A stretch of DNA of 32,309 nucleotides from Comamonadaceae bacterium (GCA_947372745.1 CANBUY010000026.1:1-32309), one strand, 5' to 3'; numbered from the stretch's first letter, positions 1 through 7,224 are shown. Program-made: numbers and translations. Notes: generated by a model from the letters alone, not told the origin.

Positions 1-263
1 AATACGGCGTGCGCAAGATCAACATCGACACCGACATCCGCCTGGCCATGACGGCTGCCGTGCGCAAGTTCATGTTTGAGAACCCAGACAAGTTCGACAT
101 GCGCGACTGGCTCAAACCCGCCCGCGAAGCTGCCAAGCAAATTTGCAAGCAGCGCTACCTGCAATTTGGCTGCGAAGGCCAGGCCAGCAAGATCAAAGGA
201 CACTCTCTTTTGGTGGTCGCCGGTCAATATGCACGCGGTGAGTTGGCCCAAGTGGTGAACTGA
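1..263 (+). CDS. fba: Class II fructose-bisphosphate aldolase, C-terminal part (5' end outside window)
   Basis: The frame is open from the window edge (codons in phase with position 3) to TGA at 261-263, so only about the last 87 residues are present. They match the C-terminus of the class II, Calvin-cycle-type fructose-1,6-bisphosphate aldolase: 'INIDTDIRLA' forms part of the phosphate-binding and active-site end of the barrel, followed by the 'FDMRDWLKPA' and 'CKQRYLQFG' helices. The enzyme is a cytoplasmic, Zn-dependent aldolase that interconverts fructose-1,6-bisphosphate with DHAP and glyceraldehyde-3-phosphate. A strong terminator lies 24 bp after the stop, so purC is probably transcribed separately. 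The ATG at position 9 is internal. In Burkholderiales this gene commonly precedes purC, as it does here. Confidence 0.93.
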   Translation, partial: YGVRKINIDTDIRLAMTAAVRKFMFENPDKFDMRDWLKPAREAAKQICKQRYLQFGCEGQASKIKGHSLLVVAGQYARGELAQVVN

Positions 264-287
264 GCCTTGACCTTGCGATAATCAGGA

Positions 288-322
288 CTCGCTGGTGGTT
301 TAAACCGCCAGCGAGTTTTTTT
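288..322 (+). terminator. Rho-independent terminator after fba
   Basis: CTCGCTGGTGGTTTA (288-301 and following) pairs with TAAACCGCCAGCGAG (301-315), a stem of about 14 bp with one G-T pair, followed directly by a run of T (316-322). It separates fba from purC. Confidence 0.92.
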
Positions 323-350
323 ATGCCTTCCAACTATTGACCACTTCGCC

Positions 351-1259
351 ATGACCGCTGCCCTGCACACCTCCATGCTGACCTCCCTGCCCCTGCTTGC
401 CCGTGGCAAGGTGCGTGACAACTACGCCGTCGGTGACGACCGCATCCTGATGGTCGCCAGTGACCGCCTGAGCGCGTTTGACGTCATCATGGGCGAGCCC
501 ATTCCCGGCAAAGGCGCGCTCTTGACGCAAATGGCTTTGTTCTGGTTTGACCAACTTGGCCCCAAAGGCTTGAACATTTGTCCCATCCACCTGACGGGCG
601 ATGCTCCTGAAAGCGTGGTCACCCCTGCTGAGGTGCCCCAAGTGGTGGGCCGCTCCATGCTGGTCAAGCGCCTCAAACCCCTGCCCGTCGAGGCGGTGGT
701 GCGCGGCTATCTGGCCGGCAGCGGCTGGAAGGAATACCAGGAAAACCAGGCGGTGTGCGGCGTCAAGTTGCCCGCAGGTCTTAAAAATGCCTCCAAACTG
801 CCTGAGCCCATCTACACACCCGCAGCCAAAGCGGCGGTAGGCGACCACGACGAAAACATCACTTTCGAGCAAACGGTAGAGATGATTGGCCTTGACTTGG
901 CCACCCGCATCCGCGACCTAAGCATCCAAATCTACAAGGCTGCCAGTGAGATTGCCGCCGCCAAGGGCATCATCATTGCCGACACCAAGTTTGAATTTGG
1001 TCTGGACGCCGACGGCACCCTCACCTTGATGGACGAGGTGCTGACCCCCGATTCATCCCGTTTTTGGCCTGCCGAGAGCTACCAAGAAGGCATCAACCCG
1101 CCCAGTTTCGACAAGCAATTTGTGCGCGACTGGTTGGAGACCGCCCAGGTGGACGGCAAGCCCTGGAGCAAAACACCGCCTTCACCGCGTGTGCCCAATG
1201 AGGTGATTGCAAAAACAGCCGCCAAGTACCAAGAGGCTATGCAGCGCCTGATGGGCTGA
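351..1259 (+). CDS. purC: Phosphoribosylaminoimidazole-succinocarboxamide synthase (SAICAR synthetase)
   Basis: 302 residues. PurC ligates CAIR with L-aspartate using ATP to give SAICAR in de novo purine synthesis. Visible family features are the N-terminal '[11 protein letters not shown]' nucleotide-binding strand, '[13 protein letters not shown]' near residue 40, '[17 protein letters not shown]' around residue 120, and '[16 protein letters not shown]' near residue 230. The length fits the longer, eukaryote-like bacterial form of about 300 residues. The start at 351 agrees with the conserved N-terminus, although no strong ribosome-binding site is visible. It ends 9 bp from the convergent lysR stop. 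In many Burkholderiales purC is followed directly by purE and purK; here about 5.5 kb of unrelated genes intervene. Confidence 0.96.
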   Translation: MTAALHTSMLTSLPLLARGKVRDNYAVGDDRILMVASDRLSAFDVIMGEPIPGKGALLTQMALFWFDQLGPKGLNICPIHLTGDAPESVVTPAEVPQVVGRSMLVKRLKPLPVEAVVRGYLAGSGWKEYQENQAVCGVKLPAGLKNASKLPEPIYTPAAKAAVGDHDENITFEQTVEMIGLDLATRIRDLSIQIYKAASEIAAAKGIIIADTKFEFGLDADGTLTLMDEVLTPDSSRFWPAESYQEGINPPSFDKQFVRDWLETAQVDGKPWSKTPPSPRVPNEVIAKTAAKYQEAMQRLMG

Positions 1260-1268
1260 TTGTTCTGA

Positions 1269-2216
1269 TCAAACGGCCTCGATGCCCGCCATGAACCCAC
1301 CTGCCAGCGCCTCGCGCAGGTAGGCGACAAAGGCGGTCACGGCCCGGGGCACATGGGCTGAATACGGCCGAATCGCATAAAGCTGGCCAGCAAACGCGCC
1401 CACCGGTTTCCAGTGCGGCAACACCTGCACCAACTGACCCGACAAGAGCGCGGCCTGGGCGCTGAAATCGGGTAAGAGCGCAATGCCCAAATGCGTCAAA
1501 GCCGCTTCGCGCAGCGCTTCGCTGTTGTTGGCCGACAGCGCGCCTGACACCGGAATGGTGATGCGGTCAGCCAGCGCGACCAAAGACTCAAAGGTCCAGG
1601 CCGGCACCCCTTGCGTCCGTGGGTAATGCAGGCAACTGTGCATCAATAAATCTTCCGGACTCATCGGCGAACCGCGACTTTGCAGGTAGGCGGGGCTGGC
1701 CACCAGCACCGAGCGCGTGGCGCACAGCGTCCAAGCCACATGCGTGTCGGGCGCGGCCACCGTGTGGCGAATCGCCAGGTCAAACCCTTCAGTGGCCAGC
1801 GAGCTGATGCGGTCCGACAAGTCCAATTCCAAACGAACTTCCGGGTATTGCTGCAAAAAAGTAGCCAAGCGGGGCACCAGTTGCTGGCGCGCAAAGGCCA
1901 CCGGGGCGGTCACGCGCAAGAGGCCACGCGGCACGCCCACCTGGTCACGCACCTCGGCAAAGCTTTGGGCGATTTGCTCAAACTGGGTGCGGGTGTCGTC
2001 CACCAAACGCTGCCCGGCCTCGCTCAGGCGCACGCTGCGGGTGGTGCGCAACACCAAGGTGACGCCTGCGGTGCGCTCCAGATCAGCAATGTGTTGGCTC
2101 ATGGCGGCCTTGCTCACCCCCAGGCGGGTGGCTGCGGCGGTAAAACTGCCTTGCTCAGCCAGCACGGTGAGCCAATGCAGGTGAGTCCAGAGTTCGCTTA
2201 TTTTTTGCTCTTTCAT
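1269..2216 (-). CDS. LysR-family transcriptional regulator
   Basis: 315 residues from ATG 2216. The N-terminal winged helix-turn-helix is clear: '[20 protein letters not shown]' then '[17 protein letters not shown]' at about residues 25-65. A two-lobed substrate-binding domain follows, with '[15 protein letters not shown]' starting its first strand. An upstream in-frame ATG (2243) would add 9 residues but lies inside the palindromic operator at 2224-2243, so 2216 is preferred. The gene is divergent from mmsA, and the operator spacing suggests it controls mmsA and represses itself. The type resembles the 'LysR, AaeR/CrgA-like' group by sequence feel only. The inducer is unknown; a valine, propionate or beta-alanine pathway intermediate would fit the neighbour. 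Confidence 0.9.
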   Translation of the reverse strand: MKEQKISELWTHLHWLTVLAEQGSFTAAATRLGVSKAAMSQHIADLERTAGVTLVLRTTRSVRLSEAGQRLVDDTRTQFEQIAQSFAEVRDQVGVPRGLLRVTAPVAFARQQLVPRLATFLQQYPEVRLELDLSDRISSLATEGFDLAIRHTVAAPDTHVAWTLCATRSVLVASPAYLQSRGSPMSPEDLLMHSCLHYPRTQGVPAWTFESLVALADRITIPVSGALSANNSEALREAALTHLGIALLPDFSAQAALLSGQLVQVLPHWKPVGAFAGQLYAIRPYSAHVPRAVTAFVAYLREALAGGFMAGIEAV

Positions 2217-2223
2217 CGCCCTA

Positions 2224-2243
2224 TTGTTCACTATTTTGAACAA
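2224..2243. promoter_or_regulatory. LysR-type operator (perfect inverted repeat) in the lysR-mmsA gap
   Basis: TTGTTCA (2224-2230) and TGAACAA (2237-2243) form a perfect 7-bp inverted repeat with a 6-bp spacer, and contain the T-N11-A pattern of LysR sites. The centre lies about 65 bp upstream of the start site predicted for mmsA and just upstream of the lysR start codon. This is the classic position of a LysR recognition site, allowing activation in one direction and autorepression in the other. Regulator assignment is inferred. Confidence 0.75.
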
Positions 2244-2262
2244 TCAGTTCAGTCGGGCGGTC

Positions 2263-2291
2263 TTGTGGTGTGGCGCTGTCGCACATAAACT
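2263..2291 (+). promoter_or_regulatory. Candidate sigma-70 promoter of mmsA
   Basis: TTGTGG (2263-2268), a 17-bp spacer, then TAAACT (2286-2291) predict a start site near 2298, leaving a leader of about 40 nt before ATG 2338. Both hexamers are imperfect, which suits an activator-dependent promoter, and the LysR palindrome is centred near -65. Confidence 0.4.
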
Positions 2292-2337
2292 GCACATCCA
2301 AGACCAATTTTTGGCCTTAACTACCCAGAGAGCCGCC

Positions 2338-3861
2338 ATGCAAGCCTACTCAGACCGCACCGAAGTCGCCCAATACATTCACGGTGTTCGCACCGCCGGC
2401 ACCGCCACGCGCACACAAGACGTGTTCAACCCCGCCACCGGCGAGGTCGCGCGCCAAGTGCGCTTGGGTAATGTGGCCGATGTGGACGCCGCTGTGGCCT
2501 CGGCCCAAGCTGCTTTTCCAGCTTGGTCAGACACCCCCCCCATCCGCCGCGCCCGCGTGATGTTCAAGTTTTTGGAGCTGCTCAACCTGCACAAAGACGA
2601 GTTGGCCCGCATCATCACCGCCGAGCACGGCAAGGTGTTTACCGATGCGCAGGGCGAGGTGTCACGCGGCATTGATATTGTGGAATTTGCCTGCGGCATT
2701 CCCCAGTTGCTCAAAGGTGACTTCACCGACCAAGTCTCCACCGGCATCGACAACTGGACACTGCGCCAGCCTTTGGGCGTGGTCGCTGGCATCACGCCGT
2801 TCAACTTCCCCGTGATGGTGCCCATGTGGATGTTCCCCGTGGCGATTGCGGCTGGCAACACCTTTGTGTTGAAACCCAGCCCGATTGACCCCAGCGCCAG
2901 CCTCTTTATGGCTGATTTGCTGAAGCAAGCCGGCCTGCCCGATGGCGTGTTCAACGTGGTGCAAGGCGACAAAGAAGCGGTCGATGCGCTGTTGGTTCAC
3001 CCCCACGTCAAGGCGGTGAGTTTTGTCGGCTCCACACCGATTGCCAACTACATTTACGAGACCGGCGCGCACCACGGCAAGCGCGTGCAAGCACTGGGCG
3101 GCGCCAAAAATCACATGGTCATCATGCCCGATGCCGACATTGACCAAGTGGTCGATGCCTTGATTGGCGCCGGTTTTGGCTCCGCAGGCGAGCGCTGCAT
3201 GGCGATCTCGGTGGCGGTGCTGGTGGGCGACGTGGCCGACAAAGTGCTGCCCAAACTGATTGAGCGCACCAAAACCTTGAAGGTGCTCAACGGCATGAAC
3301 CTGGCCGCCGAAATGGGCCCCATCGTGACGCCCGCGGCCCATGCACGCATCACCGGCTACATCGAACAAGGCGTCAAGGAAGGCGCGCAGATGCTGGTCG
3401 ATGGACGCGACTTCTCAAGCGCTGCCGCAGGCGAAGGTTGCGAGCAAGGCTTCTGGATGGGCGGCACGCTGTTTGACCACGTCACCCCCGAGATGCGTAT
3501 TTACAAAGAAGAAATCTTTGGCCCAGTGCTGGCCTGCGTGCGCGTGCCCGACTTTGGCACCGCCGTGCAGTTGGTCAACGACCACGAGTTTGGCAACGGC
3601 GTGGCCTGCTTTACCCGCGACGGCAACGTGGCCCGCGAATTCAGCCGCCGCATTCAGGTCGGCATGGTCGGCATCAACGTGCCGATTCCCGTGCCGATGG
3701 CTTGGCACGGCTTTGGCGGTTGGAAGCGCAGCCTGTTTGGTGACATGCACGCCTACGGCGAAGAAGGCGTGCGTTTTTACACCAAGCAAAAATCCATCAT
3801 GCAGCGCTGGCCTGAGAGCACCCCGAAGGGCGCTGAGTTTGTGATGCCGACGGCGAAGTAA
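2338..3861 (+). CDS. mmsA: CoA-acylating methylmalonate-semialdehyde dehydrogenase
   Basis: 507 residues from ATG 2338, preceded by a purine-rich AGAGAG site. The open frame reaches back to 2224, but that extension crosses the LysR operator and promoter and is not family-like. Aldehyde dehydrogenase hallmarks of the MmsA/IolA subgroup are present: '[20 protein letters not shown]' near 145-164, 'FVGSTPIA' near 229-236, and '[11 protein letters not shown]' with catalytic Cys287. MmsA oxidises (methyl)malonate semialdehyde with NAD and CoA to propionyl-CoA or acetyl-CoA plus CO2, acting in valine, beta-alanine or inositol breakdown. Usual partners such as mmsB are not adjacent. A strong terminator follows. 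The divergent LysR gene is its probable regulator. Confidence 0.95.
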   Translation: MQAYSDRTEVAQYIHGVRTAGTATRTQDVFNPATGEVARQVRLGNVADVDAAVASAQAAFPAWSDTPPIRRARVMFKFLELLNLHKDELARIITAEHGKVFTDAQGEVSRGIDIVEFACGIPQLLKGDFTDQVSTGIDNWTLRQPLGVVAGITPFNFPVMVPMWMFPVAIAAGNTFVLKPSPIDPSASLFMADLLKQAGLPDGVFNVVQGDKEAVDALLVHPHVKAVSFVGSTPIANYIYETGAHHGKRVQALGGAKNHMVIMPDADIDQVVDALIGAGFGSAGERCMAISVAVLVGDVADKVLPKLIERTKTLKVLNGMNLAAEMGPIVTPAAHARITGYIEQGVKEGAQMLVDGRDFSSAAAGEGCEQGFWMGGTLFDHVTPEMRIYKEEIFGPVLACVRVPDFGTAVQLVNDHEFGNGVACFTRDGNVAREFSRRIQVGMVGINVPIPVPMAWHGFGGWKRSLFGDMHAYGEEGVRFYTKQKSIMQRWPESTPKGAEFVMPTAK

Positions 3862-3884
3862 GGCTTCGGTTAGGAAATAAAAAC

Positions 3885-3907
3885 GGGCGCCTTTGGCGCC
3901 CTTTTTT
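3885..3907 (+). terminator. Rho-independent terminator after mmsA
   Basis: GGGCGCC (3885-3891), loop TTT, GGCGCCC (3895-3901), then six T (3902-3907): a compact, very stable hairpin 24 bp after the mmsA stop. Confidence 0.92.
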
Positions 3908-3941
3908 GTATTAAACGCGACCTCACCGCGCCCACAGCGAA

Positions 3942-4044
3942 GTCAGGCTTGGGGGTCAGATCACAATTCAGGACAACCCTATTTACGGCGAAAAATAACA
4001 ACGAACGAAATTGTGCTCTGACCCCCAACCCGCTGTTGCCGGGG
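3942..4044 (+). repeat. Left 103-bp inverted repeat (REP-like hairpin unit)
   Basis: Besides pairing with 4814-4916, the unit contains its own internal inverted repeat: TTGGGGGTCAGATCACAATT (about 3949-3968) and the complement AATTGTGCTCTGACCCCCAA (about 4009-4028), with one mismatch. Single-stranded, it would fold into a long-stem hairpin. The GGGGTCAGA-CACAATT type of end is, from memory, common next to REP-associated tyrosine transposases in proteobacteria, but no such gene is present here. Confidence 0.85.
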
Positions 4045-4078
4045 TGCAAAGTTTGAACAACCAACTTGGGTATCCGTT

Positions 4079-4615
4079 TTATTTCGGACGCGCCACCGGA
4101 GTGAAAGTGTCTCGGTACCGTTTCTTGCGTAAGAATTCGAGCACCTTATGAAGTGTGGTCATATCGCGAATGTGGATTTTCTCCATACTTGTCCGAAGCT
4201 CCGCAATTTGTCTGTAGTGAGTCTTGCCAAACTCAGTAAGACTGGTCCCACTAGGTGCCCGTGAGTAGACCAATACATTAAGCACCCTTGTCGCATCGAA
4301 CATATCTTCGCTTAACCAAAGCGCGTCTGGCATTCCGTCCATCAGCCTCTCGTAAACATTCGTGTGACCATCTTCAATTGAAAAAAGCATGTGACACGGA
4401 CGGTTATCTGTATCAACAACTGCAATTTTTATTTGATTTATCAGGCGTTCAACCGCCTCATAGGCTTTGATTCGTTTCTCTAGAACCATCGAGTAGTACG
4501 TGTTTGCGTACTCTCTGTTTTAGGATTGCAAGTTGAACCAGTCTGCGATTAGCGCACCAAGAACTCCCGAGATGACGGAACTAGATAGCACGGCAAGCCA
4601 GAGTTGGGGAGTCAT
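4079..4615 (-). pseudogene. Membrane-anchored protein of unknown function, interrupted by an in-frame stop
   Basis: From ATG at 4615 the frame encodes 31 residues with a hydrophobic segment ('LWLAVLSSSVISGVLGALIA'), then TAA at 4522-4520, then continues in the same frame through 'NREYANTYYS' into a 136-residue open segment starting at Met 4489 and ending at 4079. Read through, the product would be 178 residues: an N-terminal membrane anchor plus a charged, mainly helical cytoplasmic domain ('KRIKAYEAVERLINQIK', 'ELRTSMEKIHIRDMTTL'). I do not recognise a named family. A single C-to-T change (CAA to TAA) would explain the stop. Translation could restart at 4489 and yield only the soluble part. 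The ATG overlaps the stop of the upstream small ORF (ATGA). Base composition is AT-richer than the neighbours, suggesting recent acquisition. Confidence 0.6.
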
Positions 4616-4809
4616 TTATGGAGCCTAACGTAATTTCTATCGACACAAATGGCATGCAAGCGGCGAGGGTTACGGCCGATTAACTGAATGAATAAATAAA
4701 TAATAGTTACCGTAAATAGCCACAGCCCACCGCTGAAGTCTACCTTCTGGTCGGATAAGGTTAGTGGCAATTTGACGATAAAAGGCACACCCACATTAGT
4801 TGAGAGCAT
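4612..4809 (-). CDS. Possible small membrane protein in the cassette
   Basis: A 65-residue reading frame with one strong hydrophobic segment ('GLWLFTVTIIYLFIQLI', residues about 28-44) followed by a basic tail ('GRNPRRLHAICVDRNYVRLHK' region), the pattern of a single-pass protein. Its TGA overlaps the ATG at 4615 of the downstream frame, which would couple their translation. It begins only 5 bp inside the right-hand inverted repeat, so any promoter would have to lie in the repeat. There is no clear ribosome-binding site and I recognise no family. It could equally be the non-coding leader of the downstream gene. Confidence 0.35.
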   Translation of the reverse strand: MLSTNVGVPFIVKLPLTLSDQKVDFSGGLWLFTVTIIYLFIQLIGRNPRRLHAICVDRNYVRLHK

Positions 4810-4813
4810 TTCG

Positions 4814-4916
4814 CCCCGGCAACAGCGGGTTGGGGGTCAGAGCACAATTTCGTTTGTTGCTTTTGGTCGCCGGAAACAGGGTTGTCCTGAATTGTGATCT
4901 GACCCCCAAGCCTGAC
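4814..4916 (-). repeat. Right 103-bp inverted repeat (REP-like hairpin unit)
   Basis: This is the reverse-complement partner of 3942-4044. It carries the same internal palindrome, here TTGGGGGTCAGAGCACAATT (about 4830-4849) against AATTGTGATCTGACCCCCAA (about 4890-4909). The stretch from 4917 to the toxin promoter at 5042 holds no gene or further repeat that I can see. Confidence 0.85.
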
Positions 4917-5041
4917 CTCGAATCACCGTAAAACATCTTTTCTCGCTAGGGCCAATCCCCATCCCGTTCTCCCTGAGCCGGCCAATAGGTTGCCCTGGCT
5001 ACGATGCCTTTCTAGCTGAGCTTGTCTAAGTTGGACTAAGT

Positions 5042-5085
5042 GGGCCTCCCTTTTTAATCGCAAAAGTACGGGAGGCCCGTATAAT
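5042..5085 (+). promoter_or_regulatory. Toxin-antitoxin promoter with palindromic operator
   Basis: GGGCCTCCC (5042-5050) and GGGAGGCCC (5070-5078) are a perfect 9-bp inverted repeat flanking the expected -35/spacer region. A perfect TATAAT follows at 5080-5085. The predicted start site is near 5092, at the toxin ATG (5093), so the message would be almost leaderless. The layout fits autoregulation by the antitoxin's HTH domain (inferred). Confidence 0.65.
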
Positions 5086-5092
5086 TCATGTC

Positions 5093-5388
5093 ATGCACAC
5101 CGTGATCGAAACCCCAACTTTTCAAAAACAAGCTGAGAAGATCTGGAGCGAGCCAGAGCGGATTGAATTTATCAACTGGATTTCGGAAAACGCGCTCTTT
5201 GGAGATGTCATTCCTGGCGCGCAGGGAGCTCGCAAAGTGCGCTGGTCAGTCGCGGGTAGGGGCAAGCGTGGCGGAGTGCGTGTGTGTATTTCAACCTGAC
5301 CGAGCAGGGCGTTGTGCTTTTGGTAATGATTTACACCAAGACAGATCAGTCAACGATCCAGCCCGGAGACATTAAGAAAGCGGTTTAA
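5093..5388 (+). pseudogene. RelE/HigB-type toxin gene, frameshifted
   Basis: The first 64 or so codons encode the start of a RelE/ParE-superfamily toxin of the HigB-like group ('TVIETPTFQKQAEKIWSE', 'GDVIPGAQGARKVRWS', 'GKRGGVRV'). The frame then goes wrong inside a (GT)4 run at 5280-5287 and ends at TGA 5297-5299. The next frame restores the family C-terminus ('YFNLTEQGVVLLVMIYTK', 'IQPGDIKKAV') to TAA 5386-5388. Loss of one base, or gain of one GT, explains it. The full protein would be about 98 residues, normal for an mRNA-cleaving toxin. The antitoxin gene starts 1 bp after the restored stop. The truncated product lacks the last strands of the fold and is probably inactive. A sequencing error cannot be excluded. 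Confidence 0.82.
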
Positions 5389-5389
5389 C

Positions 5390-5707
5390 GTGAAAAAATT
5401 GGACATTGAAAAGGCAGCAAGGGCCATCGAACTGGATGCTGGCGTGCCATTGCCAGATTTGCGCCAAGCGCTGGAGGAGGCTAAGGCCGGCATAGGGCGG
5501 GTGACGACGCCCGAGCAGATACTGGTGCGCCAAGCGCGGTCCAGGGCTGGACTGTCACAGCAGGCTTTTGCCGAACGCATTTCAACGCCCGTTGCCACCT
5601 TGCGGGACTGGGAGCAAGGTCGTTTCACCCCGCCAGGTGGCGTACTGTGCTTGCTAAGACTTATCAGCATGCACCCCGAGCTGACGCAAGAGCTTGCTAC
5701 CGTATAG
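5390..5707 (+). CDS. XRE-family antitoxin (HigA-like)
   Basis: 105 residues with a GTG start one base after the restored toxin stop, the usual coupling in these modules. The C-terminal half holds a helix-turn-helix ('LVRQARSRAGLSQQAFAERI' then 'STPVATLRDWEQGRFTPPGG', residues about 47-86), like antitoxins paired with HigB/RelE toxins. The N-terminal half ('VPLPDLRQALEEAKAGIG') is probably the toxin-neutralising part. It would bind the palindrome at 5042-5078. It is intact although the toxin is broken, so it may now be a free-standing regulator or be decaying. No clear terminator follows; the gene converges on cnoX. Confidence 0.85.
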   Translation: MKKLDIEKAARAIELDAGVPLPDLRQALEEAKAGIGRVTTPEQILVRQARSRAGLSQQAFAERISTPVATLRDWEQGRFTPPGGVLCLLRLISMHPELTQELATV

Positions 5708-5780
5708 GATTGGCGCTTCAGAGTGAAGTCAATTTTCGAGGGGGCGTGGCTCGCTGTGACGGGCTTTGTGTACTCAGCCC

Positions 5781-6689
5781 TCAACTCAAAATAACGCTGC
5801 TCAAGCGCCTGCGGTAAGTCGCCACCACCGGGTCCACGGGTGGTATTTGGCCATCGGCCACTTTGACTGGCGGTGGTTCGATCAGGTCGAGGATGGCGAT
5901 GAAGGTTTTGCGGGCCAGGTCTTCTGCCCAGGTTTTGTCGCGCATCAGAATCTCCAGCAACTCGTCCATGGCGCCCACCCAGTTTTGGGCGGCCATGAGG
6001 ACTTGGGCTTTGGCGAAGCGGGTGTCGAAGTCGCGCTTATTCAGCGCTATTTTTTCATCAAAAATAGCCAATGATCCTGCTAGCTGTGCTTGGTCAGCTG
6101 CGAAATCAATAGCATTCATCCAGCGCTGCAGCGAGTCAAAGCGGCGCACAAAGGCTGTTTTGGCGATCACCGGGGCAAAGGCGACCTTGGCTTCGTCGTC
6201 TTGCCCCAACAGCAGCAGGTGCTTGATATAGGCAAAACGGGCATCTTCGTCGTCCGGGTTTTTCAGCATCGCTTGGTGCAAAGCCTCATGAATGGCGGCA
6301 GGGTCGTCGGCAGCGGGGGCATCACTCACCTCCACACTGGTCACTTCGGCTTCCAGCACGTCGCCCTCGGGCACATGCTTGTCCAGAAAAGCCTTGATCT
6401 GGCCTTCAGGCAGGGCGCCCGTGAAACCATCGACCGGCTTGCCCTGAAACATCAGCACGCAAGTGGGAATGCTGCGAATTCCAAAGGCCTGGCTCAGCTC
6501 CTGCTGCTCATCAGAGTCAATTTTGACGAGCTTGAAGCGACCAGCGTAATCAGTCTCAATTTTCTCAAGCAGCGGCCCGATCACCTTGCACGGACCACAC
6601 CAAGGTGCCCAAAAATCAACCAGCACGGGGGTGTGCATGGAGGCGGCGACCACCTCGTCGTCAAAGTTTTCTACGGTTACATTCATCAT
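5781..6689 (-). CDS. cnoX: Chaperedoxin CnoX / YbbN: thioredoxin-TPR co-chaperone
   Basis: 302 residues. Residues 1-110 form a thioredoxin fold with 'DFWAPWCGPCKVIGPLL' (Cys31, Cys34) and the cis-Pro strand 'IRSIPTCVLMFQG'. Residues about 130-290 form a tetratricopeptide-like helical region ('HEALHQAMLKNPDDEDARF', 'LLEILMRDKTWAEDLARKTF'). CnoX binds unfolding proteins under oxidative stress and hands them to GroEL or DnaK. E. coli CnoX has SXXC; here the full CGPC is kept, so thiol-disulfide activity is likely, as reported for other alphaproteobacterial and betaproteobacterial forms. The start is either of two adjacent ATGs (6689 or 6686). It is divergent from purE with 40 bp between starts. 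A family-type repeat is embedded in the TPR part (6046-6117). Confidence 0.93.
   Translation of the reverse strand: MMNVTVENFDDEVVAASMHTPVLVDFWAPWCGPCKVIGPLLEKIETDYAGRFKLVKIDSDEQQELSQAFGIRSIPTCVLMFQGKPVDGFTGALPEGQIKAFLDKHVPEGDVLEAEVTSVEVSDAPAADDPAAIHEALHQAMLKNPDDEDARFAYIKHLLLLGQDDEAKVAFAPVIAKTAFVRRFDSLQRWMNAIDFAADQAQLAGSLAIFDEKIALNKRDFDTRFAKAQVLMAAQNWVGAMDELLEILMRDKTWAEDLARKTFIAILDLIEPPPVKVADGQIPPVDPVVATYRRRLSSVILS
6046..6117 (-). repeat. Degenerate dispersed repeat inside cnoX
   Basis: On the minus strand the unit reads GCTATTGATTTCGCAGCTGA (6117 downward), then a hairpin GCTATTTTT-N5-AAAAATAGC (6046-6068). It resembles copies in purK (7938-7972), sua5 (9087-9137), the EamA gene (20635-20682) and the glycosylase gene (22047-22099). 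It is in frame and encodes residues of the TPR region. Confidence 0.5.
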
Positions 6690-6715
6690 TTTTTAAGTCG
6701 CTCTGGGCGGTTAAG

Positions 6716-6721
6716 TAAAAT
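6716..6721 (+). promoter_or_regulatory. Candidate -10 box of purE
   Basis: TAAAAT at 6716-6721 predicts initiation near 6728, two bases before ATG 6730. The -35 region (TTAAGT, 6693-6698) is poor. This is one of several genes here with a TANAAT box only 11-14 nt from the start codon. Confidence 0.35.
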
Positions 6722-6729
6722 TGGGGACT

Positions 6730-7224
6730 ATGAAAAATATTCAAATCGGCGTCGTCATGGGCTCCAGCTCCGACTGGGACACCATGCAACATGCAGTCCA
6801 CATTCTCCAACAGTTTGGAATCTCCCACGAAGCGCGGGTCGTCTCGGCGCACCGCATGCCTGACGACATGTTTGCCTACGCCGAGGCGGCTGTGGGTCGC
6901 GGTCTCACGGCCATCATTGCGGGCGCCGGCGGCGCAGCGCATTTGCCCGGCATGTTGGCGGCCAAAACCACGGTGCCGGTGCTGGGCGTGCCGGTGGCGT
7001 CCAAGCACCTTTCGGGGGTAGATTCGCTGCACAGCATTGTGCAAATGCCCAAAGGTGTGCCGGTGGCGACCTTTGCCATTGGCGCGGCCGGTGCGGCGAA
7101 TGCCGCGCTGTTTGCCGTGGCCATGCTGGCCCATGACAGCCCGGCCTTGCGCGCCCAGTTGGATGCTTTTCGCACGGCCCAAACCGAAGCCGCCCGCAAC
7201 ATGACCCTGCCGCCAGCACTATGA
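6730..7224 (+). CDS. purE: N5-carboxyaminoimidazole ribonucleotide mutase
   Basis: 164 residues from ATG 6730; a TTG three codons upstream is possible but less likely. Class I PurE features are '[13 protein letters not shown]' (substrate phosphate loop), '[10 protein letters not shown]' (catalytic His region), '[14 protein letters not shown]' and '[20 protein letters not shown]'. PurE moves the carboxylate of N5-CAIR to C4 to give CAIR, the substrate of PurC. It works directly after PurK, encoded next with an ATGA overlap (7221-7224). Confidence 0.95.
   Translation: MKNIQIGVVMGSSSDWDTMQHAVHILQQFGISHEARVVSAHRMPDDMFAYAEAAVGRGLTAIIAGAGGAAHLPGMLAAKTTVPVLGVPVASKHLSGVDSLHSIVQMPKGVPVATFAIGAAGAANAALFAVAMLAHDSPALRAQLDAFRTAQTEAARNMTLPPAL

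Larger units (their letters stand above)
3942..4916. mobile_element. 975-bp cassette bounded by 103-bp inverted repeats, with no transposase
   Basis: Positions 3942-4044 and the reverse complement of 4814-4916 align over 103 bp with no gap and roughly eight to ten mismatches. The outer ~35 bp and inner ~40 bp are near-identical, and the differences lie in the middle. Between them is AT-richer DNA with a small minus-strand gene pair and nothing resembling a transposase or integrase. I could not find a clear target duplication outside the repeats. It may be a non-autonomous mobile unit moved in trans, or an inversion or duplication of a REP-like element around a gene pair. The element lies between the mmsA terminator and a toxin-antitoxin module, inside an accessory block. 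Confidence 0.7.

Noticed and set aside
4623..4629. GTTAGGC (minus strand) just before the anchored-protein start, like an integron attC core
   Set aside because: Only one core is present; no matching RYYYAAC partner at attC distance and no second site after the gene.
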